From Ischnura elegans (lineage: Eukaryota > Arthropoda > Insecta > Odonata > Coenagrionidae): 64,000 nt of DNA. The position numbers and the translations under genes are program-made. Below, one piece after another: positions 12,230 through 24,794 of the stretch. Position 1 is the first letter of the stretch. The number at the start of each line of letters is the position of its first letter. Below the pieces are notes generated by a model. The model was given only the letters and a program-made list of their open reading frames with translations, made no database searches and was not told the DNA's origin. The stretch spans positions 5,208,001 through 5,272,000 of the forward strand of contig NC_060254.1 in assembly GCF_921293095.1 (NCBI RefSeq). The letters are read 5' to 3'.

Positions 12230-14385
12230 ACCTGCATTTCAAGACAAAAGTTGTACTTAATTAATAGTTGAACTTTGTGTCATCATTTTTTCTGATGTAA
12301 AACTCATCAGAAATCACCTCGTAAACATTTTATATTTTGAAAATGCAATGGAAAACATGAAATTGTATATGAACCATTATAAATTAACAAAAGTATTTAA
12401 ATCATAAGAAAACATCAAGAATAAGTTCACCAGCTCCACAACTAGTTTTCATTTGCATTCAAGGGAAAAGTTGACCCCGTGATCATCACTGAATTTTGGC
12501 ATTGATGCTATGATGCGCGAGGCTGTGTGGTTCAGAAGCCCTTGAAGGTCCACTTTAAATTTTTTTCTTCCACTGATGTCCCCTCTGGGTATGAAGATTT
12601 TTTTTTCGTCTAGCCCTTTCATAACTAGGATAAAGCTGATACCCACGGATCTTGGCAGTCTTACGAATAATTTTGGATAGAAATTTTGTTAAATTGCCAT
12701 CAACAATCAGCGAAATAGCTTCTTCTGGCGTCAGTTCATTTTGAATTGTAGGTATTTTCCTCCATTTCTGTAATATGAGTTTCCCTCGGGTGGGGGTGGT
12801 CGTGGTAATTTCCGTGATTATCTTCGCTGCCGCATCATTCCCTTGCGAGCGCAGTGTCACAGATGTGGCTAGCGATAGCTCAGCTGCTGTTGCTTTCTCA
12901 AACCAGTCACTTTTCTGCTCTTATTGTTAGACCTATCACTAGACCTCTTTAAGTTTTTCTTAGGCCTTTCTTTGCTGCTTTACCCAGAAAAACCAGGAAT
13001 CAGATAGCAATAGTGATATAAAATCGCCTAGGAGGAAAGTAAATCCAATACGAATACGTTAAACAATAATAGGTTACAAACTGTGCAAGGAGTTTCAAGG
13101 AGATTATTATGCATGTCAGGTGGCTTTACCCTTCTCTAACCAACACCGACGTTTTATTTCAAATCTGTCGCTGGTTCTCTTGCATTCGTCCCATTTCTGG
13201 AAATACGTATTGAAAAAGTATTTGTTCATGACATTCTGCATTACTTCCTTCGTCTTCACTTCCTCCTCCCAGTTAAACTTATTGAGAAGATATTGAACGG
13301 CAAATTTACGTTTTGAGGACAACGAATTTCCACTTCCATTAACAATAACGTCATGTATTTCTTTTCGAGTTACTTTCATTCGCTCAATTTTTCTTATCCG
13401 AAGTATCAATAATCTGAATCATCAAAGATGAAAATCGAAATTAGAATATAATACCCTGCACAATACAGCACACGAAATCAGTGAGATATTTATCTTGGAA
13501 AACATAGGAACCTTTTTATCGTTGCGAGATATCCTCCAGTATTGGCAGTTCGTCCTCAATGCTGAAATCTCACGCTCTAGGGAAAATAGACCTTGGTTCC
13601 TCGCTTCCGTAGCACAAGCACTGATATCCTTTGACACTTAATGGTAAAAGTTCACTAATTTGCTCGGTAAAATCGTGAAAGGAATGTTTTTCAATCAATT
13701 GGGAAGAAGTATTTGTGGAAAACTCCGTGCTAGCCACCTCGTAGAAATCACATGTATCAAAGATAAGCGATCCTCAAAATGGCAAAAACCCCTCATATAA
13801 CGAGGCAATAAAGCAGTTAGCGGCATTTCTACAAACGGACAGCTATGCTTTTAGTAGAAAACTTTTTAAACGCTAGATAAAAATCGTAAGACTGAGGCAG
13901 GGTTTACGGTCACAGTAGGGGTTACCGCGGTGGGCCCGCCGCCACTCTTGAGCCCTTTCCAATGTTTGAGCTGATGGGAGCTATGAAAGACCTAGGAGAA
14001 TGTGGTTAGCAAAATGCGGGTGCATTGCGGTAAGATATGGGTTCTCCAAGAATAAGAAACTTTTTCCTTGCAGCCGCACGCTTTCCGAGAGGAGCTTCTG
14101 ACTTGCTAGCGCAATCGTTTAGTCCGTAACATATATCTCATGAATAAAATCGTAATTTGCACATTAAAAAAATAAAAAATAACACTTATATGGAATTTAT
14201 AGTGTATGCAAGTGTAATTTCGTCTCATATTTAGCGAAATATCCTTAACTATAACTAATGCTGAACAAATTTCCGCATCTAATCATCGCGTCGGGTGATT
14301 GGACACTCGGGCACATAACTTGATAGGAGAGGTGGGGTGGCAGGTTGGTGCAAGATTTCTCTTTTGGAAATCAAAGTTGATAACT
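12230..14385 (-). mobile_element. 2.2-kb DNA-transposon-like repeat, copy 1
   Basis: About 2.15 kb aligns in the same orientation with 38460-40682, with both ends of the alignment visible by eye (around GTTGAACTTTGTGTCA at left and GATAGGAGAGGTG at right). The minus strand of both copies holds remnants of one transposase-like gene. I could not identify terminal inverted repeats, so the true element ends may lie slightly outside. Confidence 0.7.
12449..13409 (-). pseudogene. Decayed transposase-like gene (copy 1)
   Basis: Reading from 13409 downwards, a first open block of 97 codons (with MKVTRKEIHDVIVNG and FNWEEEVKTKEVM) resembles a DNA-binding N-terminal region. A second block (12860-12555) carries NELTPEEAISLIVDGNLTK then LYPSYERAR. 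A third, in another frame (12646-12449), has VDLQGLLNHTASRI and ends LECK before a TGA. The same order occurs in uncharacterised transposon proteins of insects and cnidarians as I remember them; I suspect the Transib/RAG1-like superfamily, but only weakly. The gene is broken by frameshifts and cut off before any catalytic DDE core could be completed. Confidence 0.5.
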
Positions 14386-15477
14386 TTTTGTTCTGCGGTG
14401 TAAGATCTTATGCGTAGCAATGTGAATAAACATGAAGTTTTTCTCTCACCGTGTTATCAAGACGTGGAAAATAAAACATTTTCATCGTTTCATAAAAAAT
14501 TATAGAAACTATGAATAGAAAAGAAATTTTCACTATTACGGAATCTAACCATATTCATTCTTACTATGGCATCCTTAAAAATTACTCATTTTAAAACAAA
14601 ACGCAACTGTAGACATATACTTCTGACAATTTTATCAAAAGATAAGAAAACATTATTGAGATCATTTTATGTTAATTTGACAGAAGTTTCTGTTTGTTGC
14701 ACGTCTTCCTTTTCCAAGGCTTCCATTCTTTTCGACGGCGTCGTTTCCCTTGGGGCTTGCTAGACACTTCCATTGCACCACAAAAAGAAATGCGCAAAAC
14801 GAAAGAACGACGATGCGACCTCAAAATCAAGCAGCTAAGAAAACGTATGACCGGCCGGCTGCCGGTGTTGCTGTTGAGGGGAGGGCCAGGAGGGGAGGCA
14901 AAGAAGTGAAGGATGACTCGCGGAAGGAGGAAAGGTGTTTAGGATGACTCGAAACGACTGCGCGTTATCCAAAAACTGGCTGCAAGGTCTCACAATTTCC
15001 CAAATTGAAGCTTTGATTTACGAAGTGTGACATACGTGCAGCCTTTGCTTGTAGTCGAAGGATTATATTATGCTTTGGCTGGTTGGATTTTCTTTACGTG
15101 ATTTGGTGATAGTCATTGAAAAAATCGAAATTCGTGAAATTAAGCGTCAAGTATCTCCTATAGGAAAGCTGGTAAAAGACCCATCTTTGTCTGAAGGCAC
15201 AGATTTAAGCTTTATAAATATTCTGAGTCAAGAAACCGCTATGTACCTATAACGAGCGAAGCACAAACTGGTTAATATAAAGGGTCTGCATCGCCTTCCG
15301 CGACCGTGCTAGGGCGCCCCCTTAAAAAATAGTTCGATTTAAGTGGGTTAGAGTTAAGTGAAAAGAAGAAGTGACATCTGTAATGCAAGTATTTTTAATG
15401 TATAAGTTGTATTTCATTCCACACATTGTTTTGATTGTGCTTCTGACTGTCCAGATATTGAGAGAGTAAATGAACTG
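14386..15477. other. Unassigned intronic sequence
   Basis: A short GC-rich patch at 14845-14905 is the only compositional feature. No gene or known repeat was recognised. Confidence 0.4.
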
Positions 15478-15660
15478 AAATTTTTAGAAATAATTTTGGA
15501 CAGTAATCTAAAATGGGATAAACATTACCTTACTGTAAACAAATGCCTTAGAAGTTCCTTTTCCAAGCAATACCTCTTACGAAACAAATGTCCACTTTCG
15601 GTCAGTAAAATAGTCATTAATCATGCTCTTGTCATTTCAGAATCTCTTATGATATAATCT
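15478..15660 (+). mobile_element. CR1/Jockey-like LINE fragment
   Basis: One open stretch gives KFLEIILDSNLKWDKHY then a cysteine/leucine-rich segment. This corresponds to the conserved YLG..LD..LKW..H block after the catalytic palm of CR1/Jockey reverse transcriptases. Stops on both sides show a short decayed fragment. Confidence 0.65.
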
Positions 15661-15894
15661 GCTGAGGCATGAACATATTTGAGTGTGCGCTCGTCATGCA
15701 AAAAATACAATCCGTGTAGTATCGTCCAAGACGTCTCATGAAAACTCATTTTCGTTGTTCGTGGCCCTCAAATGGGGAACTTGCATGAATTTTTTTTATT
15801 TCATAGGCGGACAGAAAATTATTTTCTGAATACAACAAAGGAAACCGCATGTAAATCTGAGTTTTCCTTCGCGAGATATTTAATGATAAATATT

Positions 15895-17735
15895 ACGAAT
15901 TTTAAAGCGCGGGAAAAACTCCCCTCACCCCCCAAGCCACTGCCGACGAAGCCTCGATGACGTCAAAGGTGCCTAAACATCACGCGAAGCTATTGTTGTG
16001 ATTGTTTGTAATAGTTGCCAGCAGTTGTGAGAGCTTCGTTTGTTAGACGTGTTGATTATTTTATATTTAAAGATAAATATCCGACGATAGAGGCTTGGAA
16101 GCCCTCGTATTTTGCATTATTTATAATATTAATATCTGAGTAAGGGCATAAAATATAAAACTGGAGCAGTTAAACCAAAAATTTGATAATACCTAAATAA
16201 CATCGTTGTAGGAGTCTGAGCCACGGCCATTGGAAAGGGGATACGTTAATTGTAAGTTGATGTTATCGACGGCATATCATTCATTTAAGTATGTAATTAG
16301 AACGATTTTGATGTTTACTAATGTCCGCTTAGCTTTTATATACAATAACTTCATCCGTTTATTCGTAGGTACCGGAGAATTCGTCGTTTAGGACTGTCTG
16401 TGCTTGTATTATGGGGTGAATTCCAGTCAATGCAACTTTTGCTCGCTGATTGGAGACATCTAGGAACATTTTTGTGTCAAAATAGTGTTGTTTTCAACGT
16501 GACATCTCCCGTTAAGCTACTGCTAATAATCACAGTGCCAGTGGTTGTAATGCACAAAGTTTGACAAGGTTGAAAAATATCGGCCATGAGTTATCAGTGT
16601 TCCATCGTGATTGAATTGTAAAAAGTGCTACTACGCTATCGATAAATGTCTAACAGTAGTGTAGAAATTGTCAGTGGCGTGCTAATCTCCGTTGTTCACC
16701 GTAGATATGACATTTCACGATCACGCTATTGAAATAAAAACTGTGTGTGAAGTTTGTTATTCCATTATTTCAACGAATAGTAGTGAGAAATGTCACCTGT
16801 GTCACTTGTGTGGGATAATTTAAGGGTTTAAATCAGTGAATAAATAGTTGTATTCATCATAACGAGTTCTGTTATTGTAAGTTGTACGTGATGAATATAA
16901 GAATGTGATAGTGACATCCATTTTTGGATAAGAGTATTTGCCTATTTCCCACTATATTATTATGGTATATGCTAGTATATTGTTTATGGATTTACCTATA
17001 TTATTGAAATAGGTTGTAGCTTGTGTGTGAGTTGGCAGCGGAACCGATTCGCGATCTCACATGTGGATTGTGTGCAGACTGTTTTGCTGTGAATTCGTAC
17101 CGTAGGACGGATAGGACTACCTTCTCCGTTAATCCGGCGTTGCCAAATTCAACAGCACAGCTTACTCTAATGTCAACAGCACAGCTTACGATCGTTATCC
17201 TCCAGTATTACAAGTTTCTTTTACAACTCGATTTGCCGCCGACGTATAGCAATAATTTGTCTTAACAAATTCCATGAGGGTCGTGGCATCAATTTTTGGT
17301 GTCCTAAAAAAAAGGCTGGTGTCCTAACACCCCATGCCACACGCCTTTTAGGCGGCTTGCGGGGTATTATGTAGACGTAGATGAATTTCAGGTGTATTAT
17401 TCGAACGAGTGGCAACGTTATCATCCATTTTTCTGATAACCAAAACACACGAAGTGAAACGCTTGTACTTCATCATCCCGATGCCGCATTATTAATATCC
17501 CAAGTAATAATCTAGGCACAATAGCAATAGGAAAACATTCCCAAGAATAACAGAACAAAATAAAGTGACGATGAGCGGCTAAATACTCCCTCAAAACAAA
17601 TTTTACACCATGCGCTCAGCGTATTTCCCTACTCCCTACGGTTGTTTAGGCACCTATGACGTCACGCCTGGCCTCGGCAACGCTCGGGTGTCTTCGCGCA
17701 GTGGTCGGCTCAGAGAAATTTTTCTCGATTTTAAA
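15895..17735. mobile_element. Element bounded by diverged inverted repeats with CRE motifs
   Basis: The left arm (15895-15980) and right arm (17641-17735) are reverse complements with mismatches. Both contain TGACGTCA next to AGGTGCCTAAACA (CREs at 15958 and 17657). The roughly 1.65-kb interior shows no recognised gene. I infer a non-autonomous DNA transposon of about 1.85 kb. A LINE tail at 17266-17395 lies inside it. Confidence 0.5.
17266..17395 (+). repeat. 3' tail of the GTAGAT-tailed LINE family
   Basis: The clearest tail copy: GTGTCCTAACACC, then TGCCACACGCCTTTTAGGCG, then GCTTGCGGGGTATTATGTAG and GTAGATG. The inverted copy at 24795-24860 is very similar. There is no coding body on the 5' side, so it is heavily 5'-truncated. 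Confidence 0.6.
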
Positions 17736-18203
17736 TGCGATTTTTTTATTTCTTTTGATGTTGAATGGAGAAACTGAAGGTATTTTTGCGAGCTAATGTA
17801 TCCATTTGACTTATTCAAAATAGTTTTTAGAGCAATCTACGACCCATGCAAGTTCCTCATTGTTGCCACTGAGGCATTTGTATATATTTAAAGTATAAAA
17901 ATTATTTTATGCCACAAGTTGCAATATGCGAAGTGTATCTGATAAATGTAAATAAAATTTAAGGAATGACTAAAATAACTTAACAAATAAACCAAGTATA
18001 CTTTATATAAGCGCTGCTTTCTCTATATCGGATGTAACATATTTAATTTACCACCCGCTGAAAAAAAATTCTCAAAACTTGCCACAGACTGGCCCAAACT
18101 CCGGAGAGGACAGAACATAGTGGTTGAAATTTCAATATGGTATTATATTTTAAATTTCTTATATATATTAATAACAAGCTGTTGGCATTTCATAAGGGTC
18201 TTT

Positions 18204-18300
18204 GAAGCAGGAGAAAGGTGAGATTAAAAAGCGAAGAGGAAAGTGCGAGGGAGGAAAAGTGATGGGAACGAGGGAATAAGAAAGGGAGGACAGTGAGATG
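18204..18300 (+). repeat. Purine-rich tract
   Basis: About 95 bases are strongly biased to A and G on this strand, with GAGGAAAG and GGGAGGA motifs. The opposite strand is a long pyrimidine tract. Confidence 0.5.
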
Positions 18301-18619
18301 CCGAATGAGCGATACATGCACTACACGTTGGCATTTGGGGAAAAAGAGAACATGGATGGGCAGGAGAAATGCTAGGCTAGAGAAATAATTGGGGCTAAGG
18401 ACCACTTGGCTGTCAACATCATCGTAATATTCTGATTTACACTGATTGCTAACATATTAGTTTACACCTGTCACGAAACACCATTCTCCGGCAAATAAAA
18501 CTCAGATTTAAATGCAAGAGAACCTCGTGATAAAACAGCAACAAATGTAAAAGAGAAGTGCAATTTATAATTTAAGTAACGTCAATTTTTTTCAAGTAAA
18601 AGTTGAATGAAACTACTTC

Positions 18620-18950
18620 AGTCACTTATCCTAAGATTGGTTTTATGCAGCTCTCTAATCTATTTATTCATCAGCTAATAAAAATATACTTTTAAAATTC
18701 CTCCGATTTACATCCTTCATCAGCTGTCTTATGTACATATGTACTGCCCTAACCATCCGCTACCCTTCTTCCCTTCCGCCGGCCCTGCAACGAGATCTAT
18801 CTACGAGACTACTATCCATCAGATCACTGTGTCTCATGGTGAGGCCGATGAAATTGGTGCACCGTATTCTACTCAAGGTATTTTTGAAGACATCTCTCAA
18901 TTCTTCTTAAAACGTTTAAAAATTAAGTTCGAAGTTTAGACAGTATGCTA
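18620..18950 (-). mobile_element. RTE-like LINE 3' end, antisense
   Basis: The family 3' tail (ATCCTAAGATTGGTTTTATG at 18630-18649) is followed on the minus strand by short pieces of the C-terminal coding region, such as LMKDVNRRNFK. It aligns with the tails at 2683, 7075 and 54225. The body beyond about 18950 is lost. Confidence 0.6.
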
Positions 18951-19279
18951 TAATCACGGATAGCTAATTGTCAGGAGAATATCGACTGGTAAATATTGTT
19001 GAGGGAGGAAAAGTATTTTTGTGTGAGTGGGAACAACTCTAATTTGAGTGACAAATGGGGGACGACCAATTTGTTGTCTTAGGAATGAGACTTGTTTTGG
19101 ACTAACTTTTGGCCTCTGGATAGGAAAAATAACCTCAGCTTTTTATCTATCATGTCAACTTTTTAAGTTCTTTTTGTCGCGTGCGTCATACAAAATTTGC
19201 ATGTGAAGGAATTTAAAGGGAAATCTTACTAACAAATGAAAAAAACAAACTGTGTTTTTATCCACCAATTTCTTCTCGC

Positions 19280-19321
19280 GGTACAACTAGTTTCGACGCA
19301 GCGGCGTCATCATCAGGTACC
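19280..19321 (-). other. Hammerhead-like core, Penelope-type remnant
   Basis: On the minus strand CTGATGA is followed by T, a 5-bp stem GACGC/GCGTC with a CGCT loop, and then GAAAC. Outer bases GGTAC and GTACC can pair. This is the best-preserved hammerhead-like fold in the window apart from 38203-38233. The extra T between the CTGATGA box and stem II departs from the canonical core. Confidence 0.45.
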
Positions 19322-19329
19322 TATCTTCA

Positions 19330-21490
19330 CCATTTCCATCTGCGCCATCTTCACCAGAAATCTTAACTTACATACTGCCCATACAGAGTGATTTAATTTA
19401 TACAAAGGTCACAGTTATTGCAAGTTAAAATTGGTATCAATCAAATAGTGACTTTTTTACGAAAAGATAAATATAAATATAAAAATGTTTGCTCCTCGTT
19501 GTTTTAGGAGTGCTTAATCTATGGACATTTATCTTTAACAATCTATTCAGGAGAGGTTCTAATGTTGTACCAAAGCATACGACTTATGCTAGTCGAATAC
19601 CTTAAGAATGGAATCATCAATTTCAATATGTTCGTAATTGGGATCAGTTCCATTTGCACCAGATTCGCATTCCAGTATTTGCAAAAAGATGAAAAAAGAA
19701 AGTTTGAAAACTGGCACTGGTATTTCAGCAGGATGAAGCAATGGGTATTATTTAATGGGTATAATTGATGATTAACTACGAAAATCTATTTCACATTTGA
19801 TTTTCTTGTGTGTACGTACTTTTTTTCAATTGAAAAGCAGCAACAAGAGTGATCTTTGGGCTTCCGCAAGATCATAGGAGTACCAAATAGAAATGTGTCG
19901 TGTTCCCTTCCTCCAGGTCAATTAACTCTTGACATTCTGCTTGTTCACTTTGTGAGGGGCCCAAGCTTTCTTTCCACGCACACTTTTACCTTAAAACAGG
20001 AAAAACAGGCTAGCCTTACGAGTGCATTGCTGTTTGTCTTTCGACGCCGACTAGCACTGGCAGACGGGAAATTCGAAGATCTAAGCCTGATGGAGTGGAA
20101 TTTTTCCATATTTAAATGCACAAATACGAAACAGGAAATTTTTCAGTTCATAAGGAAATAAAAACTGTGACACAATAAACAAACAAATGTAAATAAAAAC
20201 TAAGCACTCCTAAAATCGTTGCTCGTAAAACCTCTTGCTGGAGTTTAGTGAATTGCCTTGTGGAAAATAATTATTCCATATTTATACGCATTTATTTCTC
20301 TGAATGATTTTTAGAGGTTTTTCAAATTATTTATTAATTATAAATACCAACATGGTAGAGCCCATTTTCAGCCAATTATTTTGCATATACGTCGAGAAGA
20401 AGTAGTTACTTTGGCCGAGCTGCCTCAAGTCAGATATATGGAAATACTCGCTATCGCTCATTGGGTGTCCCCAGGGGAAATATGGCATATAAGGGCTGCC
20501 ACTTACCCTCCCTGGTCACTCTACCCCTTCTCAGAATTGCTCTCTGCCGTTTGGCCCTTGAGAACAGTTTTTTTACGGTGATATTCAATCAACTTAAATC
20601 GAATCCTAGGAATAGAAAATAGTTATTGGCTTCGAGGCTTTCCTACTGTTACAAAGTGTGGACAAATGGCTGCCGAAATGATTTCAGTGCCACTAAAAAG
20701 CTTCTACGCGATATTCAAATTCCTCGTTACCATCGATATTTTTGACCTCCAAATGCCCTCAAAACGCAGAGGATAGAGGGATTTCGCAAACATGTAATAG
20801 GTATATTTTTGTGTTCCGGCAATTTTTTCTAGAGATTCAGATGACTATGGAGAGGGTCGATTGTATCTCGTCTCGTTCACCCCAAACGTTTGCATGAATG
20901 TCACTCAGCGGTCGGAAGTGGGTTTTATAGCCTACATACGCACCAGCGAAAAGATGAATGCACTGAATGTGGCGTACTAAACATTCACCAGCGTCTTTCA
21001 CACCCCGCGGTTTACTTTTTGGAGTGGGACAGGGATTTGTTGGACTACGCCCTTGCTTTCCCCACTTATGGGACATTTCTGTTTGATAACGGTGTAGAAT
21101 CCATCGCTAGAGTCACCCATCATCCGAGCATCCTAAATGTTCTGGTGTCATTTCTTTCATATTCCGATGGAACCTTTCACACTCCACCAAACTATAAATT
21201 AATAGGATATAATAAAATTTTATTATATTGGATTGCCAGTGATTGCTCATGTGTACGATTTGTGCATAAACTGTGTGTTCTACGATGAATTGAGCAACAT
21301 TTTCCTATTCAGGCGGTCTAAATGTATTAGGAACACGTGTCCTCATTAGAAAAATGTTTTTGTTACCTAGCAACTTGTTCCGTAGTGTTATTTTTTCTTG
21401 TATTTTGTGAGTAAGTAACTTTATATTGAATTGAGACCAAGATATTACTTTTTTAAATGGAGATGGCTGAAATGGAAGTAAGAGAATCTC
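19330..21490. other. Unassigned intronic sequence
   Basis: Several open frames of 60-130 codons occur (for example 19856-20161 and 20890-21288), but none shows a family motif or splice-bounded codon bias. I treat them as chance. Confidence 0.4.
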
Positions 21491-22157
21491 AATAGGGTAG
21501 TTTCCTTCATCAAAGAAAACGAAATGCATTGATTGCGACTCGTTACCCACCATTAGTGTATTCATAATATATAAATTACTTGGTTTTACAAATCCCAGTT
21601 TATACGTATGTTAATGGTCAATTTTAACCTCATTTGAAAAAGGCCAGTTTGGCGCCCATGCGATTCCACTCCATGTGACGTCACAGGGATCTAGTTTCTA
21701 TACGAGTAGATAGGAGTTTTACATCGTCTAAGATTACCAATGCATGCATTAGGCACTGAGCTCAGGGAAACATCTCTTAATAATCACCTATTAAAACTGG
21801 CTAAGGTCGGAAAGTTTCCTTCGTTTGATAAGGTATTAAGAATCCTTATTTAAACCAAGCGCTACCAGCTAGCAGGGTACTCAGCTACCTGCTAGCATCC
21901 TGCGTCGTATCAGCGCTCAAAGCCTCGCCCCAAGGTCACCTCACACGGCGGTAGCGGGAACCAGAATGACGTCATACGGGATTTTCCCAGCATTCATACT
22001 TAGCCGTCGCGTTTTCGCGCGCTTGAAAATGTTCACTTTTCATTTAATCGCAAAAAATAGATGTCGTCATTTAAAAATCTAAAACTGTGAAATTCGTACT
22101 CTAGGAGTAATAATCTTTCGATTTAGGCGATAAAAAATAATAGGAGACCACTCTATA
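21491..22157 (-). mobile_element. 650-bp TIR element (family M), copy A
   Basis: It starts AATAGGGTAGTTTCC and ends with a decayed complement of AATAGGGTGGTTTCC, so 15-bp terminal inverted repeats are present. The interior matches copies at 23550, 34131, 45526 and 50951 throughout. It contains two TGACGTCA palindromes (21676 and 21967), and a segment near 21870-21910 repeating GCTAGCAG-type units. No protein is encoded; the open frame that recurs at one end of the copies simply follows the shared DNA. Confidence 0.9.
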
Positions 22158-22229
22158 GTTGGAAAGTGGAGTTATATGCTCTATTTCCTTAAATAGCTAA
22201 AATCAGAAACTCGGAATGCACAATATTTA

Positions 22230-22350
22230 CTTATCGCTATATCGTACATTATACACATATATGTAATTGCACAATAGCTATGCATACTGCTGCATATAAA
22301 TGCATATAATCATAATGCATATTGCTACATATAACTGCATATAATCATAT
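22230..22350. repeat. AT-rich imperfect tandem repeat
   Basis: Repeated CATATAA and TGCATAT units occupy about 120 bases. They are simple-sequence in nature. Confidence 0.6.
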
Positions 22351-22689
22351 ATACAGTTATATTGTTCTCAAGTTAAAAATCTTGATATATACTGTTGTTT
22401 TGAAAACCCGTTGGCCGATATATCCCTGAAATCGATACTTATTTATTCAAAAGGAGAAAGGGAAACGATTATTTTACTGCATCGATTTGTTGCAAGTTTA
22501 CTTCAGAGGAGGAAAATGGGAAAAATAGAGGTGATTCGTCATACTCTGCCAAACACTCTTGAGCTGGATCGCTAGGTGTAAATGTGCGCTGTGGGATGGT
22601 TTTTCGTTGAAAATGTGAATTGAGATGAGTGAAATCAGCTATTTCGCACTCGTCAGTCCACGCACCTTGAATACGTAGCATGTATATGG

Positions 22690-23490
22690 CACATTAAGAT
22701 AGGTGAATTAAATGCAATACAAAGAAAAGCTACGCGATCTGTCATAACTATTCCAAGCGAGCAGAGAACTTTACACAGCTTGCGTGCTGGGAGCCGTAAG
22801 ATATTCAGATACTGAGTTCGAATATTGAGAACAGGGCCTTGGTGTTAGGCTTAGATTTCTCGAGTAATTGATCACGGATATCTTTCGGAGCGACTGAAGG
22901 TTTTAGTGACTCCCAATAGAATCGATAAATTAAGAGGAATATTGTGCCGATCGGGTATTTTTAGGAATTAGTTTTCCCCCGAACAGTAATGAAGGGCTTT
23001 GATATTAAATGTGGGACTCGGCTTTGCAGGGGCGCCGACTTATAAAAAATATTGGGGGGGCCCATACCGGAGGTCTTGACCCGGGAAGAGGTTAAATTCA
23101 AAGTGTGTAGCAGCACCGAAACACTACCATGATTCACACCACTTGATTCAGTTAACCTACTTAACCTTATAATTATTTGTTTCAACACACATTGTTGAAT
23201 TAATTTTAAAAGGTAACTATCGTCTAACATGGAAAATAAAAACTACCAATATATTTTTGTGATTTCACACAGCATAATATAACTTAATTATTTTCTTGAA
23301 TTATTGAGGGGGCTCCGCCTTCCCAAACGAATCTTTGAGGGGGCTCGGGCCCCCTCAGGCCCCATGGAGTCGGCGCCACTGCGGCTTTGTATCTATGAAA
23401 CGGCTGTTGTTGTGTCCGTGCAGACCTCACACCTAATGAGGTGCCTTGCGAGGTACATACTATGCAGATTTTGATGAAGACGTAGGGTGT
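22690..23490 (+). mobile_element. GTAGAT-tailed LINE, 3' part, split by a hAT MITE
   Basis: The + strand gives GELNAIQRKATRSVI near 22702 and, around 22915-22975, RIDKLRGILCRSGIFRN. These match the C-terminus of CR1/Jockey-type proteins, which usually reads ISRNDR..K.RE..CRTER..NSFFPRT. The coding remnant stops at the MITE at 23027. After the MITE the typical 3' tail resumes (23425-23490). The order shows LINE first, MITE second. Confidence 0.75.
23027..23381 (+). mobile_element. hAT-type MITE, 355 bp, perfect 8-bp target duplication
   Basis: The ends CAGGGGCGCCGACT and AGTCGGCGCCACTG are inverted repeats. The flanks at 23019-23026 and 23382-23389 are identical (CGGCTTTG), so the target duplication is intact. 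G-rich and C-rich subterminal segments are typical of these elements. It lies inside a LINE 3' region. Confidence 0.9.
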
Positions 23491-23549
23491 GCGGCCGGGG
23501 GAGGGTTTTTATCCCCAAAATGCACTCAGCTACGTCTAAGTTGTAATCC

Positions 23550-24184
23550 AACAGGGTGGTTTCCTATTATTTTTTATTGCCTAATCGATAGATTATTTCT
23601 CCTGGAGTAATTGTTTCACGCTTCTAGATTTTTAAATGACGATATCTTTTTTTCGCGATTAAATGGAAAGAGAAAATTTTCAAGCGGGCGAAAACGCTCC
23701 GGCTAAGTATGAATGCTGGGAAAAGCCCGTATGACGTCATTCTGGTTCCGGCTGTCACCATGTGAGGCCACCTTAGTGCGAGTCTATTAACTTCGCTACG
23801 ATGCCGGCAGATTACCCTGCTAGCAGGTAGCGCTCTGCTTAAATAAGGATTACTAATACCTTATCAAACGAAGGAAACTTTCCGACCTTAGGCAATTTTA
23901 ATAGGTGATTATTAAGACACGTTTCTCTGAGCTCTGTGCCTCATGCATGCATCGGTAATCTCAGACGATGTAAAAATCCTGACTACTCGTATAGAATCTA
24001 GGTCCGTGTGACGTCACGTGGAGTGGAATCGCATGGGCGCCAATCTGGCCTTTTTCAAATGAGGTTAAAATTGACCATTAACATTCGTCTAAACTGGGAT
24101 TTCTGAAACCAAATAATTTGTTCGTTACGAATACACTAACTGTGGGAAACGAATCGCAATCAATGCCTTTCGTTTTCTTTGATT
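23550..24184 (+). mobile_element. 650-bp TIR element (family M), copy B, right end lost
   Basis: It begins AACAGGGTGGTTTCC and follows the family to about 24184, where GATGAAGGAAACTACC is expected but unrelated sequence appears. The right terminal repeat is therefore deleted. CRE palindromes are kept at 23732 and 24009. Confidence 0.85.
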
Positions 24185-24794
24185 AACGTCTTCTAGATTC
24201 TTTATTTATTGCTTGTGAAACTACGTGGCAAGGGATCTAGATATCACCAACTATGGACCATTCATTCCGCTACCTGCGACAACATTTTAACACATATGGA
24301 CTACTTAGGCCTTAGAAAATAAAAGAAAGATAGAAAATAAAAGAAATAGAGTAATAGATAGAACAAATAAAATAAAATAAATAGAAAAAAGGCCTTAGTG
24401 CCTTAGAAAATAAAATTTTCGAATTTTAGATCGCAACAAAAAAATCTCCTTTTGGCAATCAAAGCTAACTGCAAAATTTTATATGAATCAATAAACCTGG
24501 CTTGATTAAGTGTCTTTATCTTTAGTAATCACAGCGTCGTCGGAGTGATAAACAATTAACAAAATAGTATCTTTATCATGTATTGCTCACACTTGAATAT
24601 TTTGTTGCAGTTCACATCGGCAGAGAGTATCACCAGAGAAATATATTCTTTCTCCGAAGAAGGAAGTATTTCTTCGGAAATTCAACAGTACATGTATATT
24701 TTTGTTCATCTTCCATCCTCAAAATCTATACGACGAGTACGAAAAAAGGAAAATGGTAATATACCATTTAAACGTCAGTTATTATTCTACATCT

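Noticed and set aside
20890..21288. Zinc-finger-like stretch with HQRKDECTECG
   Set aside because: The C2H2 spacing is not met and no repeat of fingers follows; two cysteines near histidines are not sufficient.
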